NCBI GenBank assembly: GCA_015472025.1
Contig: BNHL01000001.1
Location: 2,267,501 to 2,331,500, forward strand
DNA: 64,000 bases
DNA from: Cytophagales bacterium WSM2-2
GTDB lineage: Bacteria > Bacteroidota > Bacteroidia > Cytophagales > Cyclobacteriaceae
Reading direction: 5' to 3'
Each line of letters starts with the position of its first letter. The stretch's first letter is position 1. Below are positions 49,405 through 59,034 of the stretch, piece after piece. The position numbers and the translations under genes are program-made. The notes beneath the pieces are model-generated. The model did no database searches. It had not been told where the DNA came from and saw only the letters and a program-made list of their open reading frames with translations.

Positions 49405-49989
49405 ATGAAAACGAGAAAGATTGACACTTTGAAAGTAACCGTTATGATCGCCTTGTCCGCGATGCTATTAACTTCTGCTTCTTGCCAGGACAAAAAAACG
49501 GCTGCTCAGGAAAGCTCTAAATCAGGAGTGAAGCCCCCGCAAGTTGACATCCACACAGCTGTAGTGACAGGCAATCTCGATGCGGTGCGTCAGCATATTG
49601 CGGCAGGCTCGGATATTAATGTAAAAGATCCATTTGGCGGGTCGAGCCCGCTCATCAGCGCGGCTGTTTTTGGAAAGACGGATATCGCAAAGGCGTTGAT
49701 CGATGCCGGAGCCAGCATTAATTTTCAGAACAACGATGGTTCCTCTGCATTGCACACGGCTGCTTTCTTCTGTCGCCCGGAGATTGTAAAAATGCTGCTT
49801 GACAAAAAAGCGGATAAAACCATCAAGAACAAATTTGGCTCAACTGCCTATGAAGGCGTGACACCTCCATTTAATGAAGTAAAGCCCGTGTATGAGATGA
49901 TGGGAAATGCACTTGGACCAATGGGTCTAAAGCTGGATTACGCTTACATCGAAAAAACACGTCCTGTGATCGCTGCTTTGCTGAAATAA
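49405..49989 (+). CDS. Exported ankyrin-repeat protein
   Basis: This 194-aa protein has an N-terminal leader (about 10-28, with Cys28 as possible lipobox: LLTSASC) and three to four ankyrin repeats: 'DIHTAVVTGNLDAVRQHIAA', 'SPLISAAVFGKTDIAKALID', 'ALHTAAFFCRPEIVKMLLD'. The repeats mediate protein contacts; the partner is unknown. It is divergent from the AraC-TPR regulator and precedes an acyltransferase gene by 28 bp. Confidence 0.82.
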   Translation: MKTRKIDTLKVTVMIALSAMLLTSASCQDKKTAAQESSKSGVKPPQVDIHTAVVTGNLDAVRQHIAAGSDINVKDPFGGSSPLISAAVFGKTDIAKALIDAGASINFQNNDGSSALHTAAFFCRPEIVKMLLDKKADKTIKNKFGSTAYEGVTPPFNEVKPVYEMMGNALGPMGLKLDYAYIEKTRPVIAALLK

Positions 49990-50017
49990 TATTATTGACA
50001 AATAAATTTCCAAGACC

Positions 50018-51076
50018 ATGTTATCAACCAACCGGAGATATGATATTGACTGGATAAGAGTAATCGCCATCGGATTGCTTGTGATTTATCATACCTCTAT
50101 CGGGTTTCAACCCTGGGGAAGGATGATCGGATTTATTACCACTGACAAGCCATGGATGTCCTTGTGGACGCCCATGGCTATGTTGAATGTGTGGCGAATA
50201 CCACTGCTGTTTTTTGTGTCAGGTATGGGTGTCTACTTTGCCATTCAAAACCGCAACTGGAAGCAACTTCTCGTGGAGCGGGCCTCTCGCATTCTTGTGC
50301 CGTTTGTGTTTGGTATTTTCTGCATTGTGCCGCTTCACGTTTACATCCTGCAATATTATTATGAAATGCAACCGACCTATGTAGCGAACCCGGGTCACCT
50401 ATGGTTTCTGGGAAACATCTTTGTTTATGTATTGATTTTTACTCCGCTATTCTTCTACCTAAAGAAAAATGAAGACGGAAAATTGGTTAGCTGGCTGAGA
50501 AAATTAATGAGCACTCTGCTCGGATTGCTTCCTGTAGTCGGTGCCTTTGTCATTGAAGTACTCATCCTCGATCCAAGACCTTATGAAATGTACGTTATGA
50601 CGAAGCATGGATTCTTCCTCGGTTTGCTCGCATTTTTCTTTGGCTTCTGTTTTGTATTGTGTGGAGAGGGTTTTTCGAAAATGATTGTGAAGTGGCGTTG
50701 GTTATTCTTGGCGGGCGGCATTGCGCTATTTGCTATACGTAACTACGAATCTTCGGTTGGTGCGCCAGTATTGAATTGGCAACTGCCAATAGAAACCAAC
50801 TGCTGGATACTATCTGTGCTGGCTTTTGGCTATCAGTATTTGAACCGGCCTGGAAAAGCACTTGCATACCTAAGCCAGGCAGCCTACCCGGTTTATATTC
50901 TTCACATGATTTTTCTTTACCTGGGGTCTTTGCTGATATTCCGATTAACTATTCCTGTTCAGCTTCAATTTGTGCTGGTCGTGCTCTTCACACTAGTGGG
51001 TTGTTTCGGAACTTATGAAGTAATCCGGAGAGTCAGCCTGCTAAGATTTTTATTTGGTTTGAAGCGCCAGGGATGA
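50018..51076 (+). CDS. Acyltransferase-3 family membrane protein
   Basis: This 352-aa polytopic protein has about ten helices and begins 'NRRYDIDWIRVIAIGLLVIY', the classical first helix of acyltransferase 3 (OafA/MdoC-like) enzymes with the His in 'YHTS'. 'NPGHLWFLGNIFVYVLIFTP' and the C-terminal 'YLSQAAYPVYILHMIFLY' also fit. It probably transfers acyl groups to a cell-surface glycan. The substrate is unknown. It is 28 bp downstream of the ankyrin gene. Confidence 0.9.
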   Translation: MLSTNRRYDIDWIRVIAIGLLVIYHTSIGFQPWGRMIGFITTDKPWMSLWTPMAMLNVWRIPLLFFVSGMGVYFAIQNRNWKQLLVERASRILVPFVFGIFCIVPLHVYILQYYYEMQPTYVANPGHLWFLGNIFVYVLIFTPLFFYLKKNEDGKLVSWLRKLMSTLLGLLPVVGAFVIEVLILDPRPYEMYVMTKHGFFLGLLAFFFGFCFVLCGEGFSKMIVKWRWLFLAGGIALFAIRNYESSVGAPVLNWQLPIETNCWILSVLAFGYQYLNRPGKALAYLSQAAYPVYILHMIFLYLGSLLIFRLTIPVQLQFVLVVLFTLVGCFGTYEVIRRVSLLRFLFGLKRQG

Positions 51077-51115
51077 GGCTCTAAGTTTAATGTTTCAAAA
51101 TTTGATAACGAATTT

Positions 51116-53827
51116 TTACTTCACTTTTATAAACCTCCCTGTAAAGATAGTTGAGTCCTGAAAAATACGAATGACATACATACCTTCAGGATAATCAGAG
51201 ATATCGACCAAAATATTTTCACCGACTATGTCTGTCGATACGATCTGGGATCTTCCAGTAAGCTCCTGGATGTACATTGTCATAGGTGCGTTGACTTTGA
51301 GGCCATTTAAAACGACTGTAATTCGCCCGGTTGATGATGGCACGGGGTATACCAATAATTCATTAGGCAATTTTTCTTGTAACAATTCAGTGACAGTTCG
51401 AATTGTTTGTTCAGCTGATGTTTCACTTTCGCAGCCATCAATTATTACTTTGACTTGGTAAACCCCAATTTCGGATGCGACAATTGTCTGAGAAGTAGCA
51501 CCATCAATTCTACTGCCATTGAAATACCACTGATTTCCTGAAAAACTACTTGATCCAAGTAAAGAATTCAACGCTGATTCCCCTAATAAGACAGTGATCA
51601 CCGGTTTCTTCGGTCTGACACAGAAAGTTTGGGTTATCGTTGGTGCAGGTTCATAAATCGAATCACCAGGTTGATCAGCTTTGATCGTGACGCTTCCTGC
51701 TTTTAAAATGCTTACTTGTTGTCCCGCTAATGAAACTTTATTTGATGGAGAAGAATATTGTATTCTTAGTCCTGAGGAGGAAGTAGCGCTTAGATTGAAT
51801 GGGGTATCATCTACGTCTTTATCCGGCAAAGGGTTAAACGTTATAGTTTGATCTTTTTTAATTGTAAAAGGAAGGAGGCTGGTTGCAATTTCACCATTGA
51901 TCTCAACCGTGACACTACCGGAAGTTGCCCCAGGTGGAACAGAGACAGAAATAGTGGCATCAGTTGATGAAACGACTTCGGCTTTCGTTCCATTGAATTT
52001 GACAACATTAAGGGCTGACGAGGTACTAAAGCTGGTACCGGATATGGTAACAAAAGTTCCGATGCGCCCAGCTTGAGGATTCATATCCGAAATGTAGGGC
52101 GTCACTTTGAAATTGGCAGATGTAATAGCGGTTTTGTTCGTAACCTCCACAGAAATAGGTCCTGAGGTGAAACCACTTGGAACTAAAACCATCAAGGAGT
52201 TGACAGTACTCGAAATTACATTGGCAGGAACACCATTGAATTTAACTCTATTCACAGCGGTGTTTGAGCTGAAATTTGAACCTGAAATTGTGACGGTACT
52301 TCCAATTCGCCCCTTTTTGGGCGAGAAGTCTGAAATCAAAGGAGACGCAATGTCTATTTGACTTCTTAGTATTGAAACATTGCCGCCGGCAAACATTATT
52401 AAATCTGGTAGTCCATCTCCATCAATATCAGCAGATGAAATACTCGTAGGACCTGTGCCAGAGTTTAGATTCACTGGTGGTGCGAATGATCCTGATGTTA
52501 TAGAACCCAAACCACTAATATTTTTGAGTACCCCTACGGTGTTCAAAGAAGTAGCGGCAATTACATCGGGTTTACCGTCTCCGTCCAGGTCATTTACAGC
52601 TACTAAATTTGCAGTTATACCCATCCCAAAATTGATCTGTGGACCAAATGAGGAGGCCCCGATAGAACCGGGAATGGATGTATTTTTTAGTGCCGAAATA
52701 ACAACATCAGAAAAATTTGTTACAATGAGGTCTGTCTTATCATCTCCATCGATATCTGCGGGTGTGACAGAGGTTATGGAGGGAGAATAATAACCTGATG
52801 ATTGTATAATCGGGAAATCCACGCGGGATGCCAGGCTTGATAACGTAATTGATCCAGGAGAACTTACGTTCTTAAAAATAGAAATAAAAGGGCTGTTATA
52901 ATTTGGAACGATTATCTCCGGTTTGCCATCGCTATCTAAGTCAGTTATTGCTGCAGGATATGGGCCGAATCCAGTAGTAAAGTTAACCGGTGGGCTAAAA
53001 GAATTTGCATCTATTTGTCCTGGCGTACTTGTGTTTCTAAAAATAGAAATTGTATTTCCTAAACCGATACCCGTATTGGATGTAATCAAGTCAGGTTTGC
53101 CATCACCATCGATGTCACCTATCATAACATATTGAGATTTTATTCCAATGTCATAGTCTTTTTTCGCGGCAAAAGAGATTGAACCATTAGTGCTCGTGTT
53201 TCTGAGCACGGAAACAGAGTTACCATTGTAATTGCAGGAAACTAAATCGATTTTGCCATCCCCATCGAGGTCCCCTGCCGCTACATATGTAGTATAGCTA
53301 CCTGTGCTAAAATCTGCTTGATTGTCAAACGACAGTGATCCGATATTACTTGTATTCCTAAATACTGATACTTTAGATAGATTAGCCTCAGACACAGCGA
53401 TGTCCAGCTTCCCATCATCATCAAAATCGGCAAATGCCATATTCATGGGAACAAACGAACCAGAACTAAATTCAAACTTTGTACCAAAAGAAGTTTCCGA
53501 AAACTGACCTGCAGCTGCAAAAGTTACTATAAATGGGAAACTCGAAGTTGCAGTAAAACCATTAACAGTAACAGTAATACTCTGATAAGAACAACCTGCA
53601 GGGACTGTAACATTAAGCTGAGCTGTTGTGGCTGAATTAACTGTAGCCCGCACTCCTCCAAATCGAACAATATTTAACTCACGGGTAGCACTAAACCCAG
53701 TTCCATTTATAATAATATTTGATCCTACTGGCCCTGATTTTGGAGATATCTCAGAAATGGAAATAGCCTGTGTAAAGGCGTAAGAACAAATTAACATCAA
53801 AAAGAGTGTCAATAAATAACGGTTCAT
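51116..53827 (-). CDS. T9SS type A-exported IPT/TIG and FG-GAP repeat protein
   Basis: This 903-aa secreted protein starts with a signal peptide (MNRYLLTLFLMLICSYAFTQ). An IPT/TIG domain lies at about 25-107. A series of VCBS/FG-GAP repeats follows ('FADFDDDGKLDIAVS', 'AGDLDGDGKIDLVS', 'IGDIDGDGKPDLIT', 'DLDGDGKPDVIA'), a calcium-binding-type seven-bladed propeller at about 110-510. Two more IPT/TIG domains come next (about 515-660). Beta domains and a C-terminal type-A sorting domain end it ('NAPMTMYIQELTGRSQI', 'YPEGMYVIRIFQDSTIFTGR'). The type IX system probably exports it as an adhesin-like surface protein. Confidence 0.9.
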   Translation of the reverse strand: MNRYLLTLFLMLICSYAFTQAISISEISPKSGPVGSNIIINGTGFSATRELNIVRFGGVRATVNSATTAQLNVTVPAGCSYQSITVTVNGFTATSSFPFIVTFAAAGQFSETSFGTKFEFSSGSFVPMNMAFADFDDDGKLDIAVSEANLSKVSVFRNTSNIGSLSFDNQADFSTGSYTTYVAAGDLDGDGKIDLVSCNYNGNSVSVLRNTSTNGSISFAAKKDYDIGIKSQYVMIGDIDGDGKPDLITSNTGIGLGNTISIFRNTSTPGQIDANSFSPPVNFTTGFGPYPAAITDLDSDGKPEIIVPNYNSPFISIFKNVSSPGSITLSSLASRVDFPIIQSSGYYSPSITSVTPADIDGDDKTDLIVTNFSDVVISALKNTSIPGSIGASSFGPQINFGMGITANLVAVNDLDGDGKPDVIAATSLNTVGVLKNISGLGSITSGSFAPPVNLNSGTGPTSISSADIDGDGLPDLIMFAGGNVSILRSQIDIASPLISDFSPKKGRIGSTVTISGSNFSSNTAVNRVKFNGVPANVISSTVNSLMVLVPSGFTSGPISVEVTNKTAITSANFKVTPYISDMNPQAGRIGTFVTISGTSFSTSSALNVVKFNGTKAEVVSSTDATISVSVPPGATSGSVTVEINGEIATSLLPFTIKKDQTITFNPLPDKDVDDTPFNLSATSSSGLRIQYSSPSNKVSLAGQQVSILKAGSVTIKADQPGDSIYEPAPTITQTFCVRPKKPVITVLLGESALNSLLGSSSFSGNQWYFNGSRIDGATSQTIVASEIGVYQVKVIIDGCESETSAEQTIRTVTELLQEKLPNELLVYPVPSSTGRITVVLNGLKVNAPMTMYIQELTGRSQIVSTDIVGENILVDISDYPEGMYVIRIFQDSTIFTGRFIKVK

Positions 53828-53970
53828 TAAGTGGTCTTTGAAAATAAGGCATTAAAGATACCAAGGGCTGTTTAAATAATCCAAACATGCTTTCTATGGA
53901 AGGCAATAGTAGAAATGAAAAGTAATTTGTAACCATTGAGTACTTAATACAGTATAATAACTACATTTAA

Positions 53971-53986
53971 GTCAAATATATTTGAC
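53971..53986. promoter_or_regulatory. Perfect 16-bp palindrome touching the PadR start codon
   Basis: GTCAAATATATTTGAC is its own reverse complement and ends directly before the GTG start of the PadR gene. It contains TATATTTG (53977-53984), the Bacteroidota -7 consensus. It is a likely autoregulatory operator. Confidence 0.7.
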
Positions 53987-54319
53987 GTGAACCGACATCA
54001 ACTGGGCGAATTCGAAGAAATTGTAATGCTCGCGGTAGGCATCCTCTATAAAGAAGCTTATGGGGTTGCTATCATCGACGAAATTGAAAACCGTCTTGAA
54101 CGGAAAGTCAGCATTGGCGCATTACAGACTGTTTTGCGGAGACTCGAAGATAAAGGTTACCTGACTTCCGAATTTGGTGAAGCCACCAATGTGCGAGGAG
54201 GAAAACGGAAGCGCTATTTCAGTCTTACGATGCTGGGCTCGCGTGTGTTGCGCGAAACACAAGAACAACGTCTTGAATTATTTAAAGCCATACCTCGTGT
54301 GGCGTTTCCCAAATCATGA
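53987..54319 (+). CDS. PadR-family transcriptional regulator
   Basis: This 110-aa winged-helix protein starts at GTG 53987 (MNRHQLGEFEEIVMLAVGIL). It has the PadR landmarks 'EAYGVAIIDEIENRLERKVS', 'LQTVLRRLEDKGYLTSE' and 'GKRKRYFSLTMLG'. A GTG start right after a 16-bp palindrome suggests an autorepressor and a leaderless or nearly leaderless message. It overlaps the permease gene by 4 bp (ATGA), a frequent pair in Bacteroidota. Confidence 0.92.
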   Translation: MNRHQLGEFEEIVMLAVGILYKEAYGVAIIDEIENRLERKVSIGALQTVLRRLEDKGYLTSEFGEATNVRGGKRKRYFSLTMLGSRVLRETQEQRLELFKAIPRVAFPKS

Positions 54320-56931
54320 ATCACTCATCTGACATACAACCCCCTCGACTTTTCCTTCGGTTCTTCCGATGGTTTTGCGATCCGTCCATGTCAGAAGATA
54401 TTGAAGGTGACCTTACGGAAATGTTTCAGCGTGAAGTGACAGCTGGAAGTCTTAAGAAAGCGCAATTTCAGTTTTCAATTAATGTCCTTCGGTTATTTCG
54501 TCCGGGAATCATAAAAAAATGGAGCCAATCATCATTCACTAATCCTGCACCTATGTTTAGAAATTATTTCATCACGTCTGCGCGTTCGCTCATGCGAAGC
54601 AAAGGATTTTCACTGATCAATATTGTTGGGTTAGCTGTAGGTCTTGCCATCTTCAGCTTGATCACATTCTATGTTTATCATCAACTGAGCTTCGACCGGT
54701 ATCACCAAAATGCCGATCGGATTGTTCGCATTGTAGAAAACCTGAGAACGGAAAATGAACAGTTGTTTCAGTCTACAAGCTCACCCCCCATGGGCCCGTA
54801 CTTGTTGAAGGATTTTCCTGAAGTGGAAAGCTATGTGCGTTTCCAGAACTGGAATTTGCTCGCCCAGCGCAATGGTATTTCCTATTATGAGCCGGACTCC
54901 TATATAGCAGACAGCACGGTGTTTGATATCTTCAGTTTCAAACTGATCAGGGGCGACAAGAAAACCGCTTTGCGTGAACCTTATTCCATTGTACTTACTG
55001 AGTCCATGGCAAAAAGATATTTTGCCGACCAGGATCCGGTCGGACAGATGCTAAAAATGGATTATGATAACTACAAAGTGACAGGTGTTATGGAAGACGT
55101 TCCGGAAAATTCCCACTTTCGTTTCAGCAATCTTATCTCGTTTTCAACCTGGAGCCGCAACAACAAAAAGGCTGAAGACGGAGCCTGGTTTTGGAATGGA
55201 TTTCATACGTACGTTTTATTAAAGGATGCTGAGGCGGTGAATAAAGTTCGAGCAAAGATGCCGGGCTTCATTCAAAAGAATATTGGAAAGGGCGGGATGT
55301 ATTATGAAGATCTTCCCTTACAGTCCCTCACCAGTATCTACATGGAGGCTCCACGATCATGGGAAAACGGAACACGGGGAAGCATGAGTAACATTTACAT
55401 ATTGTCGATCATTGCCGTATTTATATTATTGATAGCTTGTTTCAACTACATCAACCTGGCCACTGCACGCGCTTCGAGACGATTGAAAGAAGTTGGTCTT
55501 CGGAAATCGTTGGGCGCACTTCGCAGAATGCTTGTCGCGCAGTTCCTGGGGGAATCAATTATTGTTGCTTTCCTCGCTTCACTGTTGGCGGTGTTTTTGG
55601 CGTGGTTGGCTCTCCCCACTTTCCGGACGCTTGTTGAGTCTCCACTAAGTTTTTCGATACTACCCAATCCCTGGATGATAGCTGGAGCTGCTTTTGCCCT
55701 CGTGTTATTCATTGGTGTGCTGGCAGGCGCCTACCCTGCGTTCGTCATCTCCGGGTTTCAGCCGCTGCAAATATTTCGCCCTTCAACTAAAGGTATTTAT
55801 AGCCACCATAATTTCAGAAAGGTTCTGGTAGCCACGCAATTTGTTATCTCTATTATGCTGGTGGCAGGCACATGGCTTGTTTACGATCAATTGGATCTCG
55901 TACGAAATCAGGATCTCGGTTTTAATAAGGCTGCAACTCTCGTAGTGCCTACCAATGGCGATACTGCCATTGTGAAACACTGGGATGCAGTGAAGAATGA
56001 ACTAAAACGAGTGAAGGGAGTGCAGGCGATTGCTGGTTCATCAACTGTTCCGGGACAATCGACCAATAATCTTTATACTGAAATTGAAATGAAGGATGGC
56101 AAAATGTCTCCCACGAACATTAATTACAATTTTGTCGATCATGATTTTCTTTCCACGTATGGAATAAAACTTTTGGCTGGCCGCGATTTTCTTCGCGAAG
56201 TAAAAGCGGATGACACTACTGCATACCTGATCAATGAAACAGCAGTCAAAGATTTTGGCTGGACACCCGAACAGGCCATAGGCAAACGAGTGAATGGACG
56301 TTACAAAGGAAAGATTATCGGTGTGATGAAAGATTTCAACTATCGGTCATTGCATACCAAAGTTGAACCAATTCTTTTTGTCATGACCAGCTGGGTAGGG
56401 AGAATTTCTATTCATCTGGAAGGAGATGATATTAGACCTGCCGTGGATCGACTTCAGGCAAAATGGAATGAGCTTGTTCCCTATTTGCCATTCGACTACA
56501 CCTTTCTCGATACTTCCTTTGACCGTCAGTATAAGGCAGATCAACAGCTGGGAAAAGTAGCTGGTGTATTTACCGGACTAGCTATTTTTATCGGATGCCT
56601 CGGATTGCTGGGACTTACTTCTTTCGCTGTGGAGCGGAGAACGAAAGAGATTGGCATCCGCAAAGTGCTGGGCGCGTCCGTATCAAATGTCGTGATCCTG
56701 ATTGCACGCGAATTTATCTGGTTAATTGTTATCGCTTTGGTAGTAGCCACACCTTTGACGTGGTACCTGATTCAACGATGGGAAGAGAACTTCACACTGC
56801 AAGCCGTGATCAATCCTCTTCGCTTTTTACTGGCGGGTATCTCTGTGTTTGTGTTTGCATGGCTCACGATCAGCTTCCTGTCGTTTCGGGCAGCTACTAG
56901 TAACCCAACAAATGCATTGAGAAATGAATGA
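54316..56931 (+). CDS. MacB/FtsX-like ABC permease with prefix domain
   Basis: This 871-aa permease has an N-terminal prefix of about 75 residues ('PPRLFLRFFRWFCDPSMSED' and 'IEGDLTEMFQREV') found in PadR-linked permeases. A MacB_PCD periplasmic domain and an FtsX domain follow ('ILSIIAVFILLIACFNYINL', 'ATARASRRLKEVGLRKSLGA'), then a second PCD/FtsX pair ('AVERRTKEIGIRKVLGASVS'). With the first helix near 102-122 this is the two-repeat, eight-helix MacB-like form. No ATPase gene is adjacent. It may work as a mechanotransmission or export permease with an ATPase encoded elsewhere. Confidence 0.92.
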   Translation: MNHSSDIQPPRLFLRFFRWFCDPSMSEDIEGDLTEMFQREVTAGSLKKAQFQFSINVLRLFRPGIIKKWSQSSFTNPAPMFRNYFITSARSLMRSKGFSLINIVGLAVGLAIFSLITFYVYHQLSFDRYHQNADRIVRIVENLRTENEQLFQSTSSPPMGPYLLKDFPEVESYVRFQNWNLLAQRNGISYYEPDSYIADSTVFDIFSFKLIRGDKKTALREPYSIVLTESMAKRYFADQDPVGQMLKMDYDNYKVTGVMEDVPENSHFRFSNLISFSTWSRNNKKAEDGAWFWNGFHTYVLLKDAEAVNKVRAKMPGFIQKNIGKGGMYYEDLPLQSLTSIYMEAPRSWENGTRGSMSNIYILSIIAVFILLIACFNYINLATARASRRLKEVGLRKSLGALRRMLVAQFLGESIIVAFLASLLAVFLAWLALPTFRTLVESPLSFSILPNPWMIAGAAFALVLFIGVLAGAYPAFVISGFQPLQIFRPSTKGIYSHHNFRKVLVATQFVISIMLVAGTWLVYDQLDLVRNQDLGFNKAATLVVPTNGDTAIVKHWDAVKNELKRVKGVQAIAGSSTVPGQSTNNLYTEIEMKDGKMSPTNINYNFVDHDFLSTYGIKLLAGRDFLREVKADDTTAYLINETAVKDFGWTPEQAIGKRVNGRYKGKIIGVMKDFNYRSLHTKVEPILFVMTSWVGRISIHLEGDDIRPAVDRLQAKWNELVPYLPFDYTFLDTSFDRQYKADQQLGKVAGVFTGLAIFIGCLGLLGLTSFAVERRTKEIGIRKVLGASVSNVVILIAREFIWLIVIALVVATPLTWYLIQRWEENFTLQAVINPLRFLLAGISVFVFAWLTISFLSFRAATSNPTNALRNE

Positions 56932-56958
56932 GGTTGCTAAAAACTAAACACAACAGCA

Positions 56959-57537
56959 TCAGACAAAGGCATAGTAAATCAGAATGATGATGACTGCGCC
57001 AGTGAGGGTTATTAGAAGGCCGCTAAGTCTTTTCTTTTTGAGAAAGAAGATCATCGCGAACCCTGTCAAAGAAACCAATATCATAAGTATGGCACTTATG
57101 TCAATCAGCAAAGCCCAGGTGTGACCCGAGTCACGCCCCTTGTGCAGATCATTTAAAAGGGCGACTAGTCCTGATTTGGTAATGGTGATGTTATACTTTC
57201 CTGTCTCAGCGTCAACAAAAATATCGGCAGCATATCCTGGGCCTTTGAAGGAAATACTGCATTCCGATTTCTCATTTAAAAAATTATGAAGCGGTGTTGT
57301 GATTTTATATCGGTTGCGAAAATATTCGACAATTCTTAATTCTGATTTTTCGTCAATCGGCAAATTCGGCAAAGTACCTGTAGCCTGTTCAACTTGTTGT
57401 TGATCTTCAACCCATTCGGTATGATTTAACGTAATGCCAGTTACTGCAAAAAATAGCAATGCTGCGAAACTGAACATCGAAAGATAAATGTGAAGCCACC
57501 GGATCCATGTAGCTACTTCACGCTTATAGTGATTCAT
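56959..57537 (-). CDS. PepSY-associated membrane protein
   Basis: This 192-aa protein has a first helix near 15-37 ('WLHIYLSMFSFAALLFFAVT'), a periplasmic region and two to three C-terminal helices. 'HTEWVEDQQQ', 'DIFVDAETGKYNITITKSGL', 'LHKGRDSGHTWALLIDISAI' and 'LTGFAMIFFLKKKR' mark the PepSY-TM family. It lies 9 bp after the ApbE/DUF2271 gene and is co-directional with it. Such pairs belong to flavinylation or transmembrane electron-transfer units. Confidence 0.88.
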   Translation of the reverse strand: MNHYKREVATWIRWLHIYLSMFSFAALLFFAVTGITLNHTEWVEDQQQVEQATGTLPNLPIDEKSELRIVEYFRNRYKITTPLHNFLNEKSECSISFKGPGYAADIFVDAETGKYNITITKSGLVALLNDLHKGRDSGHTWALLIDISAILMILVSLTGFAMIFFLKKKRLSGLLITLTGAVIIILIYYAFV

Positions 57538-57546
57538 ATCTTCGTA

Positions 57547-59034
57547 CTAGTTGGCTGTCACTTGGTGAAGATCAATGGAGGCAGATGTGATTTCTGTTCC
57601 AGCCTCAAGAGTGAAATGACCGGGTTTTCCATTCCAATCAATTTCCTGCTTTAGAAGTTGATAAGTACCATGCTCGCGTGCCGCCTCTATGTAAATCGTG
57701 TACTTACCAGACGGTACTACTTCACCATTTTGGTCTGTGCCATCCCAGGTGAGCGTATATTTTCCCGGAGAACGCGTAGCACTCGTGACGGAAGATAAGG
57801 TTGACTGATCCTGGCGAAACTCCTGGTTTTTGCTGAACCATTTTTTCAAATCAGGCAGCCAGCGTGGTTTATTGAACCATACAGCAATTGTGCGCACTGG
57901 ATCCTTTTTCTTGTTTTCAATCCATATCGCAACAAAAGGTCTTCTGAATCGACCTTCAAACTTTGCAAGTTCCAATTCTATGGTAGCCTCAATTTTATTT
58001 TTTCTCCCGACCATCGATTGATTTTTAGCTGAAGACTTGCTTTGAGTAATTAGCGATTCCCAGCCATTGCTTTCCACTGAAGTTCCTGTCTTTGTGATAA
58101 TCCGAAACTCTATACCCGGAAACCTGGAAGCAAGCAGGGTACTTTCTTCCGGGGTGAGGATGTTGAATGCTGTAGCCAATGCTCCGGCCGTTACGGCATT
58201 CTGTGCCACAACGGTAGCGCTTGCAATCGTGGTAACGGGCAGCGCAGTGCGAGCATCCAGTATGTGTGAAAAAACCTGACTGCCTATCTTAAACCCTCTT
58301 TTGTAATCGCCACTGGTTGCGACTGATTTTTCGCGTAGCAATATCGCAGCTCCGGCAAAATCATTTTCTGAACCCGAATGAGGATTGGACAACCGAATGA
58401 CTTCATTACAATCGCCGGTTACGATAATGTCTCCCCCAATGTTAACCACAGCTCCTGTAATACCAGGTGTTTTCATGATTTTCTCAGCTACTTTTTTGAG
58501 AACATAGCTTTTTACGAATGAACTGAGAACAACAGGATCTCTTGACAGATGAACGGCAGTGCCTGCGATTTCGTTGAGAAGCCATTGAGGCTGCTGAATT
58601 CTTTTGACCGCATCAATTAGTTGCTCGTTCGCAGGCATCTGTTGAGCTTTGGCAGCAGCATTCCAAATATTGATGGCAACGGCAACCGATGGGTTTAAAG
58701 CGCCCGCTGTTTTATCTCTCCATAAATCAAATTGTGCAAATACCTCGAGTAGCTCTTCAGACACTTTTACCTCGGTCATATAACTCTTTTGCCAGCAATT
58801 CACCTCACTCGCTGGCTTATAAGTACTGAGGATGTTATCCAGGCGATCTATCTCATCTAATGCAACTACCTCGGCATTGTCTGCCAATGCTTCTGAAGCA
58901 GCATAGACTTTTAGTTCAAAAGAAGTGCCCAGTACATTCTCATGGTTAAATTGATATGACTGAACAAGGTCTTTAACTGAGGAGGAACTTAAAAGCAACA
59001 GAAATAATACAGCGCAAACAAGTATTTGTTTCAT
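57547..59034 (-). CDS. ApbE-type FAD:protein FMN transferase fused to DUF2271
   Basis: This 495-aa protein has a signal peptide or anchor (1-20) and an ApbE domain (about 25-330). Typical segments are 'EVVALDEIDRLDNILSTYKP', 'SEVNCWQ', 'GAVVNIGGDIIVTG', 'GFKIGSQVFSHILDARTALP' and 'TIASATVVAQNAVTAGALAT'. The C-terminal DUF2271 domain starts near 355 ('VAIWIENKKKDPVRTIAVWF', 'KPRWLPDLKKWFS'). ApbE covalently attaches FMN to Thr/Ser of flavoproteins. The DUF2271 partner often lies in a separate gene; here it is fused. With the PepSY protein this points to flavinylated extracytoplasmic electron transfer. Confidence 0.9.
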   Translation of the reverse strand: MKQILVCAVLFLLLLSSSSVKDLVQSYQFNHENVLGTSFELKVYAASEALADNAEVVALDEIDRLDNILSTYKPASEVNCWQKSYMTEVKVSEELLEVFAQFDLWRDKTAGALNPSVAVAINIWNAAAKAQQMPANEQLIDAVKRIQQPQWLLNEIAGTAVHLSRDPVVLSSFVKSYVLKKVAEKIMKTPGITGAVVNIGGDIIVTGDCNEVIRLSNPHSGSENDFAGAAILLREKSVATSGDYKRGFKIGSQVFSHILDARTALPVTTIASATVVAQNAVTAGALATAFNILTPEESTLLASRFPGIEFRIITKTGTSVESNGWESLITQSKSSAKNQSMVGRKNKIEATIELELAKFEGRFRRPFVAIWIENKKKDPVRTIAVWFNKPRWLPDLKKWFSKNQEFRQDQSTLSSVTSATRSPGKYTLTWDGTDQNGEVVPSGKYTIYIEAAREHGTYQLLKQEIDWNGKPGHFTLEAGTEITSASIDLHQVTAN

